NCBI GenBank assembly: GCA_905221605.1
Contig: CAJNDS010002553.1
Span: forward strand, 1-44,552
DNA length: 44,552 bases
Reading direction: 5' to 3'
Source of the DNA: Symbiodinium natans
Lineage: Eukaryota > Sar > Dinophyceae > Suessiales > Symbiodiniaceae
Each line of letters starts with the position of its first letter. Positions within the stretch are counted from its first letter, which is position 1. A model generated the notes under the pieces. It was not told the origin of the DNA. It did no database searches and worked only from the letters and a program-made list of their open reading frames with translations. Of the stretch, positions 24,549 through 34,530 are shown piece after piece. Made by a program: the position numbers and the translations under genes.

Positions 24549-27112
24549 CGAGGCCCGAGAATTTAAATCATTTAAATAGGTTCCGGATTTCTCCGAGCCC
24601 AGACCATTTAAATAATTTAAATAATTTAAATGATTTAAATAGTTTAAATAATTTAAATCAGGGATTTAAATTATTTAAATTCTCCGGCACCCAAAAGAAC
24701 TTAAATAATTCAAATCCCCGATTGAAATTATTTAAATTATTTAAACTATTTTGGAGTCCCGATTTCTCCGAGCCCAGACCATTTAAATAATGAAAATAAT
24801 TTAAATAATTTAGATAATTTAAATCATGGATTTAAATTATTTAAATTCTCCGGCCCCCAAAAGAATTTAAAAAATTTAAATCCCGGATTTAAATTATTTA
24901 AATTATTTAAATTATTTTGGAGGCCCGAGAATATAAATAATTTAAATCCCCGACCCCGAGAATTTAAATAATTTAAATAGGTTCCGGATTTCTCCGAGCC
25001 CAGACCATTTAAATAATTTCAACAATTTAAATAATTTAAATGATTTAAATCAAGGATTTAAATTATTGAAATTCTCCGGCCCCGAAAAGAATTTAAATAA
25101 TTTAAATCCCCGATTTAAACTATTTAAATTATCTAAATTCTTTTGGGGGCCGAGGAATTTAAATAATTTAAATCACCAATTTAAATCATTTAAATTATTT
25201 AAATCATTTAAATTATGTAAATGGTCTGGGCTCGGAAAAATCCGGAACCTATTTAAATTATTTAAATTCTCGGGCCTCCAAAATAATTTAAATAATTTAA
25301 ATAAATTTAATCCAGGATTTAAATTATTTAAATTCTTTTCGAGGCCGGAGAATTTAAATAATTTAAATCCCTTATTTAAATTATTTAAATTATTTTGGAC
25401 GCCGGAGAATTTAAATAATTTAAATAGGTTCCGGATTTCTCCGAGCCCAGACCATTTAAATAATTTAAATAATTTAAATAATTTAAATAATTTAAATAAT
25501 TTAAATCAAGGATTTAAATTATTTAAATTTTCGGGCCTCCAAAATAATTTAAATAATTTAAATCGGGGGCTTAAATTATTTAAATTCTCCGGCCTCCAAA
25601 AAAATTTAAATAATTTAAATCAGGGATTTAAATTATTTAAATTCTTTCCGGGGCCGGAGAATTTAAATAATTTAAATCCCTGATTTAAATTATTTAAATT
25701 ATTTAAATTATGTAAATTATTTAAATAGTCTGGGCTCGGAGAAATCGGGAATCTATTTAAATTATTTAAATTCTCGGGCCTCCAAAATAATTTAAATAAT
25801 TTAAATAATTTAAATAATTTAAATCGGGGATTTAAATTATTTAAATTCTCCGGCCCCCAAAAGAATTTAAATAATTTAAATAATTTAAATCGGGGATTTA
25901 AATTATTTAAATTCTTTTGGGCGCCGGAGAATTTAAATAATTTAAATCCCTGATTTAAATTATTTAAATTATTTAAATTATTTAAATTATTTAAATTATT
26001 TAAATTATTTAAATTATTTAAATTATTTAAATTATTTAAATGGTCTGGGCTCGGAGAAATCCGGAACCTATTTAAATTATTTAAGTTCTCGGGCCTCCAA
26101 AATAATTTAAATAATTTACTAAATTTAAATCAAGGATTTAAATTATTTAAGTTCTTTTCGAAGCCAGAGAATTTAAATAATTTAAATCCCTTATTTAAAT
26201 TATTTGAATTTTTAAATTATTTTGGACGCCGGAGAATTTAAATAATTTAAATAGGTTCCGGATTTCTCCGAGGCCAGACCATTTAAATAATTTAAATAAT
26301 TTAAATAATTTAAATAATTTAAATCAAGGATTTAAATTATTTAAATTCTCGGGCCTCCAAAATAATTTAAATAATTTAAATAATTTAAATCGTGGATTTA
26401 AATTATTTAAATTCTCGGGCCTCCAAAATAATTTAAATAATTTAAATCAGGGATTTGAATTATTTAAATTCTTTCCGGGGCCGGAGAATTTAAATAATTT
26501 AAATACCTGATTTGAATTATTTAAATTATTTAAATTATTTAAATTATTTAAATGGTCTGGGCTCGGAGAAATCGGGAATCTATTTAAATTATTTAAATTC
26601 TCGGGCCTCCAAAATAATGCAAAAAATTTAAATAATTTAAATCCGGGATTTAAATTATTTAAATTCTCCGGCCCCCAAAAGAATTTAAATAATTTAAATC
26701 TGGGATTTAAATTATATAAATTCTTTTGGGGGACGGAGAATGTAAATAATTTAAATCCCTGATTTAAATTATTTAAATTATTTAAATTATTTAAATTATT
26801 TAAATTATTTAAATGGTCTGGGCTCGGAGAAATCCGGAACCTATTTAAATTATTTAAATTCTCGGGCCTCCAAAATAATTTAAATCATTTAAATAATTTA
26901 AATAATTTAAATCCAGGATTTAAATTATTTAAATTCTTTTCGAGGCCGGAGATTTTAAATAATTTAAATCCCTTATTTAAATGATTTAAATTATTCAAAT
27001 TATTTTGGACGCCGGAGAATTTAAATAAAAGAAAAAGGTTCCGGAAACCGAGCCCAGACCATTTAAATAATTTAAATAATTTAAATTATTTGATTCCCCG
27101 GCCCGAAATTAT
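24549..27112. repeat. 9-bp TTTAAATAA array with GC-rich spacers, block 1
   Basis: Long runs of AATTTAAATAATTTAAAT, interrupted every 20-90 bp by a small set of GC-rich words (TTCTCCGGCCCCCAAAAGAA, GGTTCCGGATTTCTCCGAG, CAGACCATTTAAAT and complements). The ATTTAAAT core is palindromic, and spacers occur in both orientations, giving extensive self-complementarity. Asn/Leu/Phe-rich frames (NNLNNLN, FKLFKLF) are artefacts. Confidence 0.9.
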
Positions 27113-27757
27113 TTAAACTATCGCGGCTCGATTTGGCCAAATTTTGCCGGGCAGTCTGCGGGCCAAATTTGGCCAAATCGGGCTGCTCGTCGTAGTCTGC
27201 GGGCAAAATTTGGCCAAAATGGGGCTGCTCGTCGTACGCGATGAGAAATGCGCGGCTCGATTTGGCCAAATTTTGCCGGGCAGCCTCCGGGCAAAATTTG
27301 GCCAAATCGAGCCGCGCCTTTCTGAAGGCCCGAAATTATTTAAACTATCGCGGCTCGATTTGGCCATATTTTGCCGGGCAGCCTCCGGGCAAAATTTGGC
27401 CAAATCGGGCTGCCCTTGGTATGCGATGAGAAATGCGCGGCTCGATTTGGCCAAATTTTGCCCGGAGGCTGCCCGGCAAAATTTGGCCAAATCGAGCTGC
27501 GCATTCCTCATCGCGTACGACGAGCAGCCCGATTTGGCCAAATTTTGCCCGCAGACTGCCCGGTAAAATTTGGCCAAATCGAGCCGCGCCTTTCTGGAGG
27601 CCCGAAATTTTTTAAACTATCGCGGCTCGATTTGGCCAAATTTTGCCGGGCAGTCTGCGGGCAAAATTTGGCCAAATCGGGCTGCTCGTCGTACGTGATG
27701 AGAAATGCGCGGCTCGATTTGGCCAAATTTTGCCCGGCAAAATTTGGCCAAATCGGG
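27113..27757. repeat. TTTGGCCAAA palindrome array
   Basis: About 100-bp units of GCGGCTCGATTTGGCCAAAT, then TTTTGCCGGGCAGNCTGCGGG and its complement. They include both the 10-bp palindrome TTTGGCCAAA and inverted GGCAAAATTTGG / CCAAATTTTGCC pairs. A short copy is at 24426-24548, so this repeat brackets the first TTTAAATAA block. Confidence 0.85.
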
Positions 27758-27789
27758 CCCCTGGACATTGAAATGAAATTAATTTTTTT

Positions 27790-27915
27790 AATTCCCCGAT
27801 ACCAAATCACGAGCCCGGGCCTCCCCCTCAATACTAAATTACGAGCCCGGGCCTCCCCCCAATACTAATTTACGAGCGCGGGCCTCCCCCCAATACTAAA
27901 GTACGAGCCGGGGAA
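27790..27915 (+). repeat. 32-bp repeat, four copies
   Basis: Tandem ACGAGCCCGGGCCTCCCCC then AATACTAAATT units at about 27808, 27840, 27872 and 27902. Confidence 0.8.
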
Positions 27916-29362
27916 TTAAATTAATTTAAATCAAGGATTTAAATTATTTAAATTCTCGGGCCTCCAAAATAATTTGAATAATTTGAATAATTTAAATCGG
28001 GGATTTAAATTATTTAAATTCTCGGGCCTCCAAAATAATTTAAATAATTTAAATCGGGGACTTAAATTATTTAAATTTTGGGCGCCGGAGAATTTAAATA
28101 ATTTAAATCCCTGATTTAAATTATTTAAATGGTCTGGGCTCGGAGAAATCGGGAATCTATTTAAATTACTTAAAATCTCGGGCCTCCAAAATAATTTAAA
28201 TAATTTAAATAATTTAAATCGGGGATTTAAATTATTTAAATTCTCGGGCCTCCAAAATAATTTAAATAATTTAAATAATTTAAATCGGGGATTTAAATTA
28301 TTTAAATTCTTTTGGGCGCCGGAGAATTTAAATAATTTAAATCCCTGATTTAAATTATTTAAATTATTTAAATTATTTAAATGGTCTGGGCTCGGATAAA
28401 TCCGGAACCTATTTAAGTTATTTAAATTCTCGGGCCTCCAAAATAATTTGAATAGTTTAAATAATTTAAATCCAGGATTTAAATTATTTAAATTCTTTTC
28501 GAGGCCGGAGAATTTAAACAATTTAAATCCCTTATTTACATTATTTAAATTATTTAAATTATTTTGGACGCCCGAGAATTTAAATAATTTAAATAGGTTC
28601 CGGGTTTCTCCGAGCCCAGACCATTTAATTAATTTAAATAATTTAAATATTTTAAATAATTTGAATAATTTAAATCAAGGATTTAAATTATTTAAATTCT
28701 CGGGCCTCCCAAATATTTTAAATAATTTAAATAATTTAAATCCAGGATTTAAATTATTTAAATTCCCGGGCCTCCAAAATAATTTAAATAATTTAAATAA
28801 TTTAAATAATTTAAATCCAGGATTTAAATTATTGAAATTCTTTTCGAGGCTGGAGAATTTAAATAATTTAAATCCCTGATTGAAATTATTTAAATTCTTT
28901 TCGAGGCCGGAGAATTTAAACAATTTAAATCCCTTATTTAAATTTTTTAAATTATTTAAATTATTTAAATTATTTTGGACGCCCGAGAATTTAAATAATT
29001 TAAATAGGTTCCGGGTTTCTCCGAGCCCAGACCATTTAAATAATTTAAATAATTTAAATAATTTAAATAATTTAAATAATTTAAATAATTTAAATAATTT
29101 AAATAATTTAAATAATTTAAATCAAGGATTTAAATTATTTAAATTCTCGGGCCTCCAAAATAATTTAAATAATTTAAATTATTTAAATCGGGGATTTAAA
29201 TTATTTAAATTCTCGGGCCTCCAAAATTATTTGAATAATTAAATCCCTGATTTAAATTATTTAAATTCTTTTCGAGGCTGGAGAATTTAAATAACTTAAA
29301 TCCCTGATTTAAATTATTTAAATTCTTTTCGAGGCCGGAGAATTTAAATAATTTAAATAGTT
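27916..29362. repeat. 9-bp TTTAAATAA array, block 2
   Basis: Same structure as block 1, with the same GC-rich spacers, ending near 29362 before a short unique stretch and a TA microsatellite at the gap. Confidence 0.9.
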
Positions 29363-29452
29363 GGATTCTTGAATAGGTTCTTCATATATACAGGAAAACA
29401 GGTAGCAACATAGTACATAAAGGTCCCTCTCTCATATATATATATATATATA

Positions 29453-29552
29453 NNNNNNNNNNNNNNNNNNNNNNNNNNNNNNNNNNNNNNNNNNNNNNNN
29501 NNNNNNNNNNNNNNNNNNNNNNNNNNNNNNNNNNNNNNNNNNNNNNNNNNNN
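29453..29552. other. assembly gap of 100 N
   Basis: Exactly 100 N between a TA run and a G-rich block. The round number suggests a placeholder gap of unknown true size, so linkage of the two halves rests on scaffolding. Confidence 0.98.
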
Positions 29553-29715
29553 GGGGGGGCGTTTAGGTGGAGAGGGGGGGGTTGGTAGGAGGGGGGGGGG
29601 GGGGGGTATGGAAGGGGGGGGGGTGGGGGTTGGCCCGCCGGGGCTGAACCACATATACATATATACATATATACATAACATACATAATATACTACATAAT
29701 ATATATATATATATA
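29553..29715. repeat. G-rich block and TA microsatellite after the gap
   Basis: Runs of 7-14 G separated by TTGGTA or TATGGAA, then TACATATATACATA repeats. Low complexity at a gap edge, so possibly assembly noise. Confidence 0.7.
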
Positions 29716-29803
29716 TGACGGCGATGACATGGGGTCATGTAAGGACTACAGAATGAGGATTCGGGTCCATAGGACTTTGAAATTGGTTCCAGATCAACCC
29801 CAG

Positions 29804-30169
29804 ACACGGAGAAGCACACCAAGAAGAAGCCGACAGCGCGGGAGCGAGCGCTTTGGGGAGGGAGATTGTCAATGGCCGCTCGTATCAGCCTCTCGTCCTG
29901 CGGGGGATTCGGACTTGGGGCTACAAATGTGGGTTTCCGAAATTAGGTGGTGCCTTTTTGGGGTCCTTATCATAAGGGAACCCCACTATTTGGGGGACTA
30001 TATTAGGGCCCTTGATTTTCGTAGACCCCCAAGTGCACCTCATCCCTCAACCACCCTAAACCCTACAAGCCTCAAGTCTCCAAAATCCGGCGTCACCATG
30101 GCTACATGCTCCTACTCTTTGCTTAAGAAAGAAAGAAAACAATCCCTTTATTGCACCCTTATATTATAA
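29804..30169 (+). CDS. two-exon 3' end of a plus-strand gene (tentative)
   Basis: Exon 29804-29928: acceptor CAACCCCAG, then TEKHTKKKPTARERALWG and GRLSMAARISLSSCGGFGL, GATN, donor GTGGGT. 2 nt + 41 codons. A second segment, 30077-30169, follows CTCAAG in matching phase: SPKSGVTMATCSYSLLKKE then a stop. The first exon is Lys/Arg-rich and convincing. The second is weaker and slightly overlaps the minus-strand gene end, giving a tail-to-tail arrangement. Confidence 0.45.
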   Translation, partial: TRRSTPRRSRQRGSERFGEGDCQWPLVSASRPAGDSDLGLQMWVSEIRWCLFGVLIIREPHYLGDYIRALDFRRPPSAPHPSTTLNPTSLKSPKSGVTMATCSYSLLKKERKQSLYCTLIL

Positions 30170-31971
30170 GAATGTTTGTGTTTTTTGGGGGTTCTTAAGC
30201 AAATAAGAGACTCTACCAGAGTCGCTTGAGAGTTCCTTAACCAACGACCCCAGCCAAGTCCTTGCTCATAGGCAGCTCAGGATTGCGCACCAGCGACCCC
30301 AAAACCCTAAACCCTAAACACCCAAGGTCCTTGTTCATTGGCAGCTCTGGATTGCCGCAGCGCGCGTTCTTGGAAGACATGGTGGAGGTTCCCAGTAGGT
30401 ACTCTTCGTCACCTTGGTAGCCAAGTAACCAAATTGAAATGAGGGCAGCCCCTTTGTGGGTGGGGTACTTTATAAGGGAACCAGAACCAAAAAAAGGGTA
30501 AAGGGTGCCACTGGGCTACCAAGTCACTCTTCCGAGGTACAATCATGATAGGAAGCCCGGCATCGGCTGCCACCTTCATGGTTTAGGGTTTAGGGTTTAG
30601 GGCTTAGGGTTTCGGGTTTAGGGTTCGGGTTGAGTGCTGAGGGTTTAGGGTTTAGGGTTGAGTGTTGAGGGTTGAGGGACAAGGGTAACCATATTCAAAA
30701 AAAGGCACCCTTTGATTTTGGGGTTGGTTACTTAGCGATAAGTGAACCTTGAACCAAACAACAAGGAAAAAAAAGGGTACAACTGAGCCTTGATCTCCCA
30801 GATGCACCAGAGCCTGCTGTATAAGCCCTGCCCACTTTCCCGGAGAGCTTCGTTGGGCACCACGAGCATCCGCTGGCAGGTGCTACTGCTGATGACTTCA
30901 GTGAAGGGGCTCTTCATGATGTTGTTGCCCAACTGCGCGTTGATCTGCTCAGGGGTGCCTTGAAAATTGGAAAGAAAGCAGATGAAGGCAACTTCCATCG
31001 CCCATGTGTTGGACAGCACGTCTTGGAAAAAGTCCCGCGTGTTCTCCACCCAGGCATGCGAGATCATGATCGTGACTTGCCTTGTTTCTGGATCTTTCTG
31101 CCACGAAGTCACGAAAAAATGGTGCGTTCCAAGCATTGGTTCGTCGTGAGCTATGAAACACGTATGGTCAGTTCTCTGAAAGATGTTGTTTTTCTTGTCT
31201 GGGGGGATCCTTGTACCCGTCCTATTTAGGGTACCCAAAAAGGGACCCTAACCTAGAGAACTGACCATCTAACCTACTATTTGCGTAAACCCCCCCCCCC
31301 CCCCCCCCGCCAAAAAAAATACTAAAATGAATAATCCTACTACCCTTATAGGGAAGATTATATCTCTTTTTTTGGGGAGGGGGGGGGGGTTCTTAAGCAA
31401 ACAGTGGTTACGCGATGCCCGGGCCCAAACGCCAAGGCAAATAAGACCTTCTTGCATCCGGACTGAGCGACGCCGGACGACAACCAAGTTGACCCTAAAC
31501 CCTAAACCCGAAACCCTAAACCCTAAACCGAGTCGCTGGGGCTCCTCTTGGTTGAGCATAAGCGCGTAGCCCATCTCGGTGCCACGGGTGGCGGGCTTCA
31601 CAAAAGTATTCACAAAGTCATGGACGCTGCATTCGTCGTACCTCAAGCCAAGAGCAACCTTTAGGGTCCTAGTAAGCTGGACCCTCGACCCCAAACCCTA
31701 CAGCCCCGGAGATTTAGGGTTTTGGGTTTACTCTTGACCTAACCCTAAACCCTAAACCCCAAACCCTAAACCCTAAACCCTTTTGAGGATCCCAGACCGT
31801 AAACCCAACAAACAGGAACCTCTGCCAGAGCCCTAACCCTAAACCCTAAACCCCAAACCCTAAACCCTAAACCCTGAACCCCAAACCCTGAACATGATCG
31901 GAGCACCAGTCGGGCTCCATCTGGCAGAGGTCAAAGAGCTCCTCGATCTGATCCTCGTCGTCCAGGGTCAT
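30164..31971 (-). CDS. ISHAW / LYSRLWCIWEI-type dinoflagellate protein gene
   Basis: Best-supported gene here. Coding-strand order: 31971-31887, possible start MTLDDEDQIEELFDLCQM then EPDWCSDHVQ; 31658-31529, VALGLRYDECSVHDFVNT, FVKPATRGTEMGYALMLN, QEEPQRL, donor G/GTTTAGGG; 31175-30789 (129 codons), TDHTCFIAHDEPMLGTHH, TIMISHAWVENTRDFF, SPFTEVISSSTCQRML, GLYSRLWCIWEIK, ending at a GC donor; 30573-30528 plus 30412-30322, VAADAGLPIMIVPRKSDE, EYLLGTSTMSSKNARCG, NPELPMNKDL. The 30789 to 30573 junction is phase 0 and gives WEIK-VAADAG. The 115-nt intron at 30413-30527 is a transposon-like element. A last exon, 30260-30164, with a stop is tentative. Entry to 31175 does not match the exit phase of 31529, so a small exon near 31460 (RMQEGLICLGVWAR) may be missing. 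ISHAW/WCxxEI proteins are common in dinoflagellates as I recall; biochemical role unknown. Confidence 0.75.
30413..30523. mobile_element. TIR element family A, copy 1, acting as an intron
   Basis: 111 bp from CTTGGTAGCC to GGCTACCAAG with TCAC at 30409-30412 and 30524-30527. On the gene strand the duplication reads GTGA. Splicing from that GT (30527) to the AG of the element end (30413) removes 115 nt and restores ..KSDEEYLL.. without change of frame. The interior has AACCAAAAAAAGGGTAAAGG, shared with copies 2 and 3. Confidence 0.8.
31166..31266. mobile_element. 101-bp inverted-repeat element at an exon border
   Basis: GGTCAGTTCTCT (31166-31177) is complementary to AGAGAACTGACC (31255-31266). 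The acceptor TTTCAG of the 30789-31175 exon lies within this terminus, so the first codons of that exon come from the element end. No clear target duplication. Confidence 0.6.
31287..31308. repeat. poly-C run
   Basis: About 22 C inside an intron of the ISHAW gene. A poly-G run (31378-31390) lies 70 bp away in the opposite sense. Confidence 0.85.
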
Positions 31972-31979
31972 TTTGGGTT

Positions 31980-32140
31980 TTGGGTTTAGGGTTTAGGGTT
32001 TAGGGTTTACGGTTTAGGGTTTAGGGTTTAGGGTTCAGGGTTTAGGGTTTAGGGTTTGGGGCTTAGGGTTTAGGGTTTAGGGTTTAGGGTTTGGGGTTTA
32101 AGGTTTAGGGTTTAGGGTTTAAGGTTTAGGGTTTAGGGTA
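31980..32140 (+). repeat. TTTAGGG tract between divergent genes
   Basis: About 22 heptamers with variants (TTTACGG, TTCAGGG, TTTGGGG), lying between the 5' end of the minus-strand ISHAW gene and the plus-strand exon chain starting at 32182. It may include promoter sequence, but none can be recognised. Confidence 0.85.
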
Positions 32141-32181
32141 TAAGATGGTATAAGGCTCTAAGGTCTGCGTCTGTTGCTCAG

Positions 32182-33161
32182 AGCGGGCTCATGAAGAATG
32201 TCTCACATGGAGGTTCGTCGGAGGTATACGTAGGGGTTAGGGTTTAGGGTTTAAGGTTTAGGGTTTAGGGTTTAGGGTTTAGGGTTTAGGGTTTGTTGTC
32301 ATAACTATACTTCTACCCCCAGCTACCTGACTCCGTCGCGCCAGACAACCGCTGTCCGAAACATTACACTTGCGGCCCAAAAAATGCCGAAGATATGCTA
32401 AGGTCCAGACCCAAGAGCGACCTGGGAATGACAATGAAAAAGGGAGCGCCTTGTTTTGGTTCAGAGAAGGGTTTAGGGTTTAGGGTTTAGGGTTTAGGGT
32501 TTAGGGTTTAGGGTTTTAGGGTTTAGGGTTTAGGGTTTAGGGTTTAGGGTTTAGGGTTTAGGGTTTAGGGTTTAGGGTTTAGGGTTTAGGGTTTAGGGTT
32601 TAAGTTCAGCGAACTTAAACCCCAGGAATAACGGGGGAATAAGGGCCTGCTCAGGATCGGTGCATAGCCTAAACCCGAAGCACCATGCCCCGCCCTAAGC
32701 CCTGAGCCCTGCGCTCCAGGCCCTAAACCTTGAGCCCTAAGCCCTAAACCCCAAACCCCTAAGCAGCCCCCTCCTGCCGGATGCCCCAGTACTTGGCAGT
32801 CACCCAAGTCCGATCTGGCAAGCGTTGGGGCCGAGGGCCACCCTTCCTGGGCTTTGGGGTGTGCTAGCTGCAGTTTAGGGTTTAGGGTTTGGGGTTTAGG
32901 CTTTAGGGTTTAGGGTTTAGGGCTTGGGGTTTAGGGTTTAGGGTTTAGGGTTTAGGGTTTAGGTTTAAGGTTTAATAGTCTTTCCTTCATGGTGCCCATG
33001 TATGGTTTCTATTACTAGTATCCCCAAAAGCGGACACCAATGATATACTCTCCCCAAGATTTATAAGGAACTCTATGTATACACACCAATTGCAGACACA
33101 CAAACCCAGTTCCAATATTATCTTGGAACCAAGACCTACCAAGACATGAGTGGGGATGAGG
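32182..33161 (+). CDS. four-exon plus-strand gene, phase-consistent
   Basis: Exons: 32182-32223 (acceptor GTTGCTCAG; SGLMKNVSHGGSSE; donor GTATAC), 32323-32402 (acceptor TTCTACCCCCAG; LPDSVAPDNRCPKHYTCG, PKNAEDML; donor GTCCAG), 32764-32858 (repeat-derived acceptor CCCCTAAG; SPLLPDAPVLGSHPSP then IWQALGPRATLPGLW; donor GTGTGC), 33096-33161 (acceptor AATTGCAG; TQTQFQYYLGTKTYQDMS, GDE; donor G/GTTTAGGG). Phases 0, 2 and 1 agree at the three junctions. The 32764 island is also open on the minus strand (WVTAKYWGIRQEGAA), which lowers certainty for that exon. Protein unknown; the gene continues beyond 33161. Confidence 0.5.
32470..32602 (+). repeat. long TTTAGGG tract
   Basis: About 19 heptamers with a single TTTTAGGG slip, in the presumed intron between the second and third exons of the plus-strand gene. 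Confidence 0.95.
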
Positions 33162-33368
33162 GTTTAGGGTTTAGGGTTTAGGGTCTAGGGTTTTTCTTGG
33201 TTCAGGGTTAGCGTTTAGGGCTTAGGGCTTAGGGCTGAGGGGCTTCGGGCTAACGGTTTGCCCTAAACCCTAAACCCTAAACCTAAACCCCAAAACCCTA
33301 AACCCTGAACCCTAAAAGCTAAACGTCTGGGGTTTAGGGGTCCTAGAACACGCAGAAGCCCAGCTCCC

Positions 33369-33450
33369 CTAGAGCCAGGAGCCAGGATTCTCAGAGGCGC
33401 GGAAGGCCCGCAGGCCCTCCGCAGCCATCTGCCGTCGGTCCACGGAGGAC
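33369..33450 (-). CDS. possible terminal exon (minus)
   Basis: Acceptor GATGTTGTAG, SSVDRRQMAAEGLRAFRA then SENPGSWL and stop TAG. Composition is protein-like. The plus strand is also open, and that reading would fit the gene to the left in phase. Confidence 0.35.
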
Positions 33451-33461
33451 CTACAACATCA

Positions 33462-33880
33462 AGGGACTAGAGGACGGACCCTAACAAGGGACCTCAGGGG
33501 GTATTTGGGGTTTTTGAAAAGGTTTCTTAGGTATGTAGGGACTATATGCGGTATATGTAGGGGAAATATGACCTCCGAAGACCTCCCACCCTCAGCCCTC
33601 TCTCTCACATGGAATTGGGGGTACCTTAGTGGGGCACCGAATGATGCAGGGAATCCTAACCCAACCCTCGGGTCTCTAGACCCTCCCCTCAGTCCTAAAC
33701 CCCTGCATTCCCAGGAGTAGTCTCGATAAAAAGGTTGGGTTTTTGGCCCTCCCATGCGGTTTAGGGTTTATAAGGCTCAGGGCCCCTAGAACCCTAAACC
33801 CTAAACCCTACACCCTAAAACCTAAACCTTACACCCTAAACCCTAAACCCTGAACCCTACACCCTGAACCCTAAAAAACA
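33462..33880. other. unique and degenerate repeat, no supported gene
   Basis: AT/GC-mixed DNA with CCCTAAA variants (ACACCCTAAA) from 33780. Short frames have no splice-like borders I trust. Confidence 0.35.
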
Positions 33881-33881
33881 G

Positions 33882-33985
33882 GGCCGCAAACCCCAGGTCG
33901 TCGAATCTGCTGGCCTGCAGCGTTTGCACACGCCGGTGCAGGGGGCTGGCTCAAGGGCAGAGCTTGAGCTCGACCCGCTACTCAC
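33882..33985 (+). CDS. exon island, unknown protein
   Basis: Acceptor CCTAAAAAACAG (repeat-derived), GRKPQVVESAGLQRLHTP then VQGAGSRAELELDPLL, donor GTAGGA. 34 codons plus 2 nt. The minus strand also opens (LHRRVQTLQASRFDDLGF), ending at GTTTTTTAGGG. The plus reading is preferred for its borders. Confidence 0.45.
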
Positions 33986-34020
33986 GTAGGACCTGGGATA
34001 CTTGGGCTTTGGGGTTTGGG

Positions 34021-34195
34021 GTTTAGGGTTTCTGGGGTTCCAGGCTTCTAGGGTTCTAGGGTTCTAGGGTTCTAGGGTTTCTGGGGTTCCAGGCTTCTAG
34101 GGTTCTAGGGTTCTAGGGTTCTAGGGTTTCTGGGGTTCTAGGGCTCTAGGGTTCTGGGGTTCTAGGGTTCCAGGGTTCCAGGGTTTCTGGGGTTC
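34021..34195 (+). repeat. TTCTAGGG/TTCCAGGG variant block
   Basis: A homogenised variant of the telomere unit (GGGTTCTA), with a 49-bp (seven-unit) internal duplication at about 34031 and 34080. Confidence 0.8.
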
Positions 34196-34220
34196 TTTGG
34201 GGGCTCCTTTTCCTCTTCAG

Positions 34221-34292
34221 GCCCCCAGGCTCGAGCAGCTAAAGCCCCCCCCCCAAGCCGCTGAAGAAACAAACACTAGCGAGCTGCGCAGG
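34221..34292 (+). CDS. exon island with textbook acceptor
   Basis: Acceptor TTTTCCTCTTCAG, then exactly 24 codons, APRLEQLKPPPQAAEETN and TSELRR, donor GTTGAGGGTTGAGGG. Phase 0 at both ends. A ten-C run inside the exon makes the frame sensitive to sequencing error. Confidence 0.55.
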
Positions 34293-34465
34293 GTTGAGGG
34301 TTGAGGGTTGAGGGTTTAGGGTTTAGGGTCTAGGGTTTAGGGTTTAGGGCTTAGGGTTTAGGGCTAAGGGTTTACCATCCCCCGGTTTACCATCCCCCCT
34401 CCATCCTAAACCTTGAACCGTGGATCTTAAACCTAAACCCTAAACCCCAAAAAGGCACCCTCATT

Positions 34466-34466
<1 letters not shown>

Positions 34467-34497
<31 letters not shown>

Positions 34498-34530
34498 CCC
34501 CCCCCCCCCCCCTCCCCCCCCCCCCCCCCT
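34467..34530. repeat. interrupted poly-C run
   Basis: About 60 C broken by three single T. It is followed by a short island (34531-34600) that is open on both strands but cannot be placed. Confidence 0.85.

Noticed and set aside
27081-27868. Overlapping frames on both strands with LAKFCR / GQNLAKS words
   Set aside because: All derive from the TTTGGCCAAATTTTGCC array and its palindromes.
24446-29242. Several Asn/Leu/Phe-rich frames (NNLNNLN, FKLFKLF)
   Set aside because: They arise from the 9-bp TTTAAATAA period, which is stop-free in some frames. No codon bias or borders are present.
29382-29822. 146-codon minus frame crossing the gap
   Set aside because: It reads through 100 N and low-complexity TA/C runs.
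33986-34000. Possible 7-nt microexon on the minus strand between TATCCCAG and GTGAGTAG
   Set aside because: Sites are good but the segment is too short to support without transcripts, and the plus-strand exon at 33882-33985 explains the region better.
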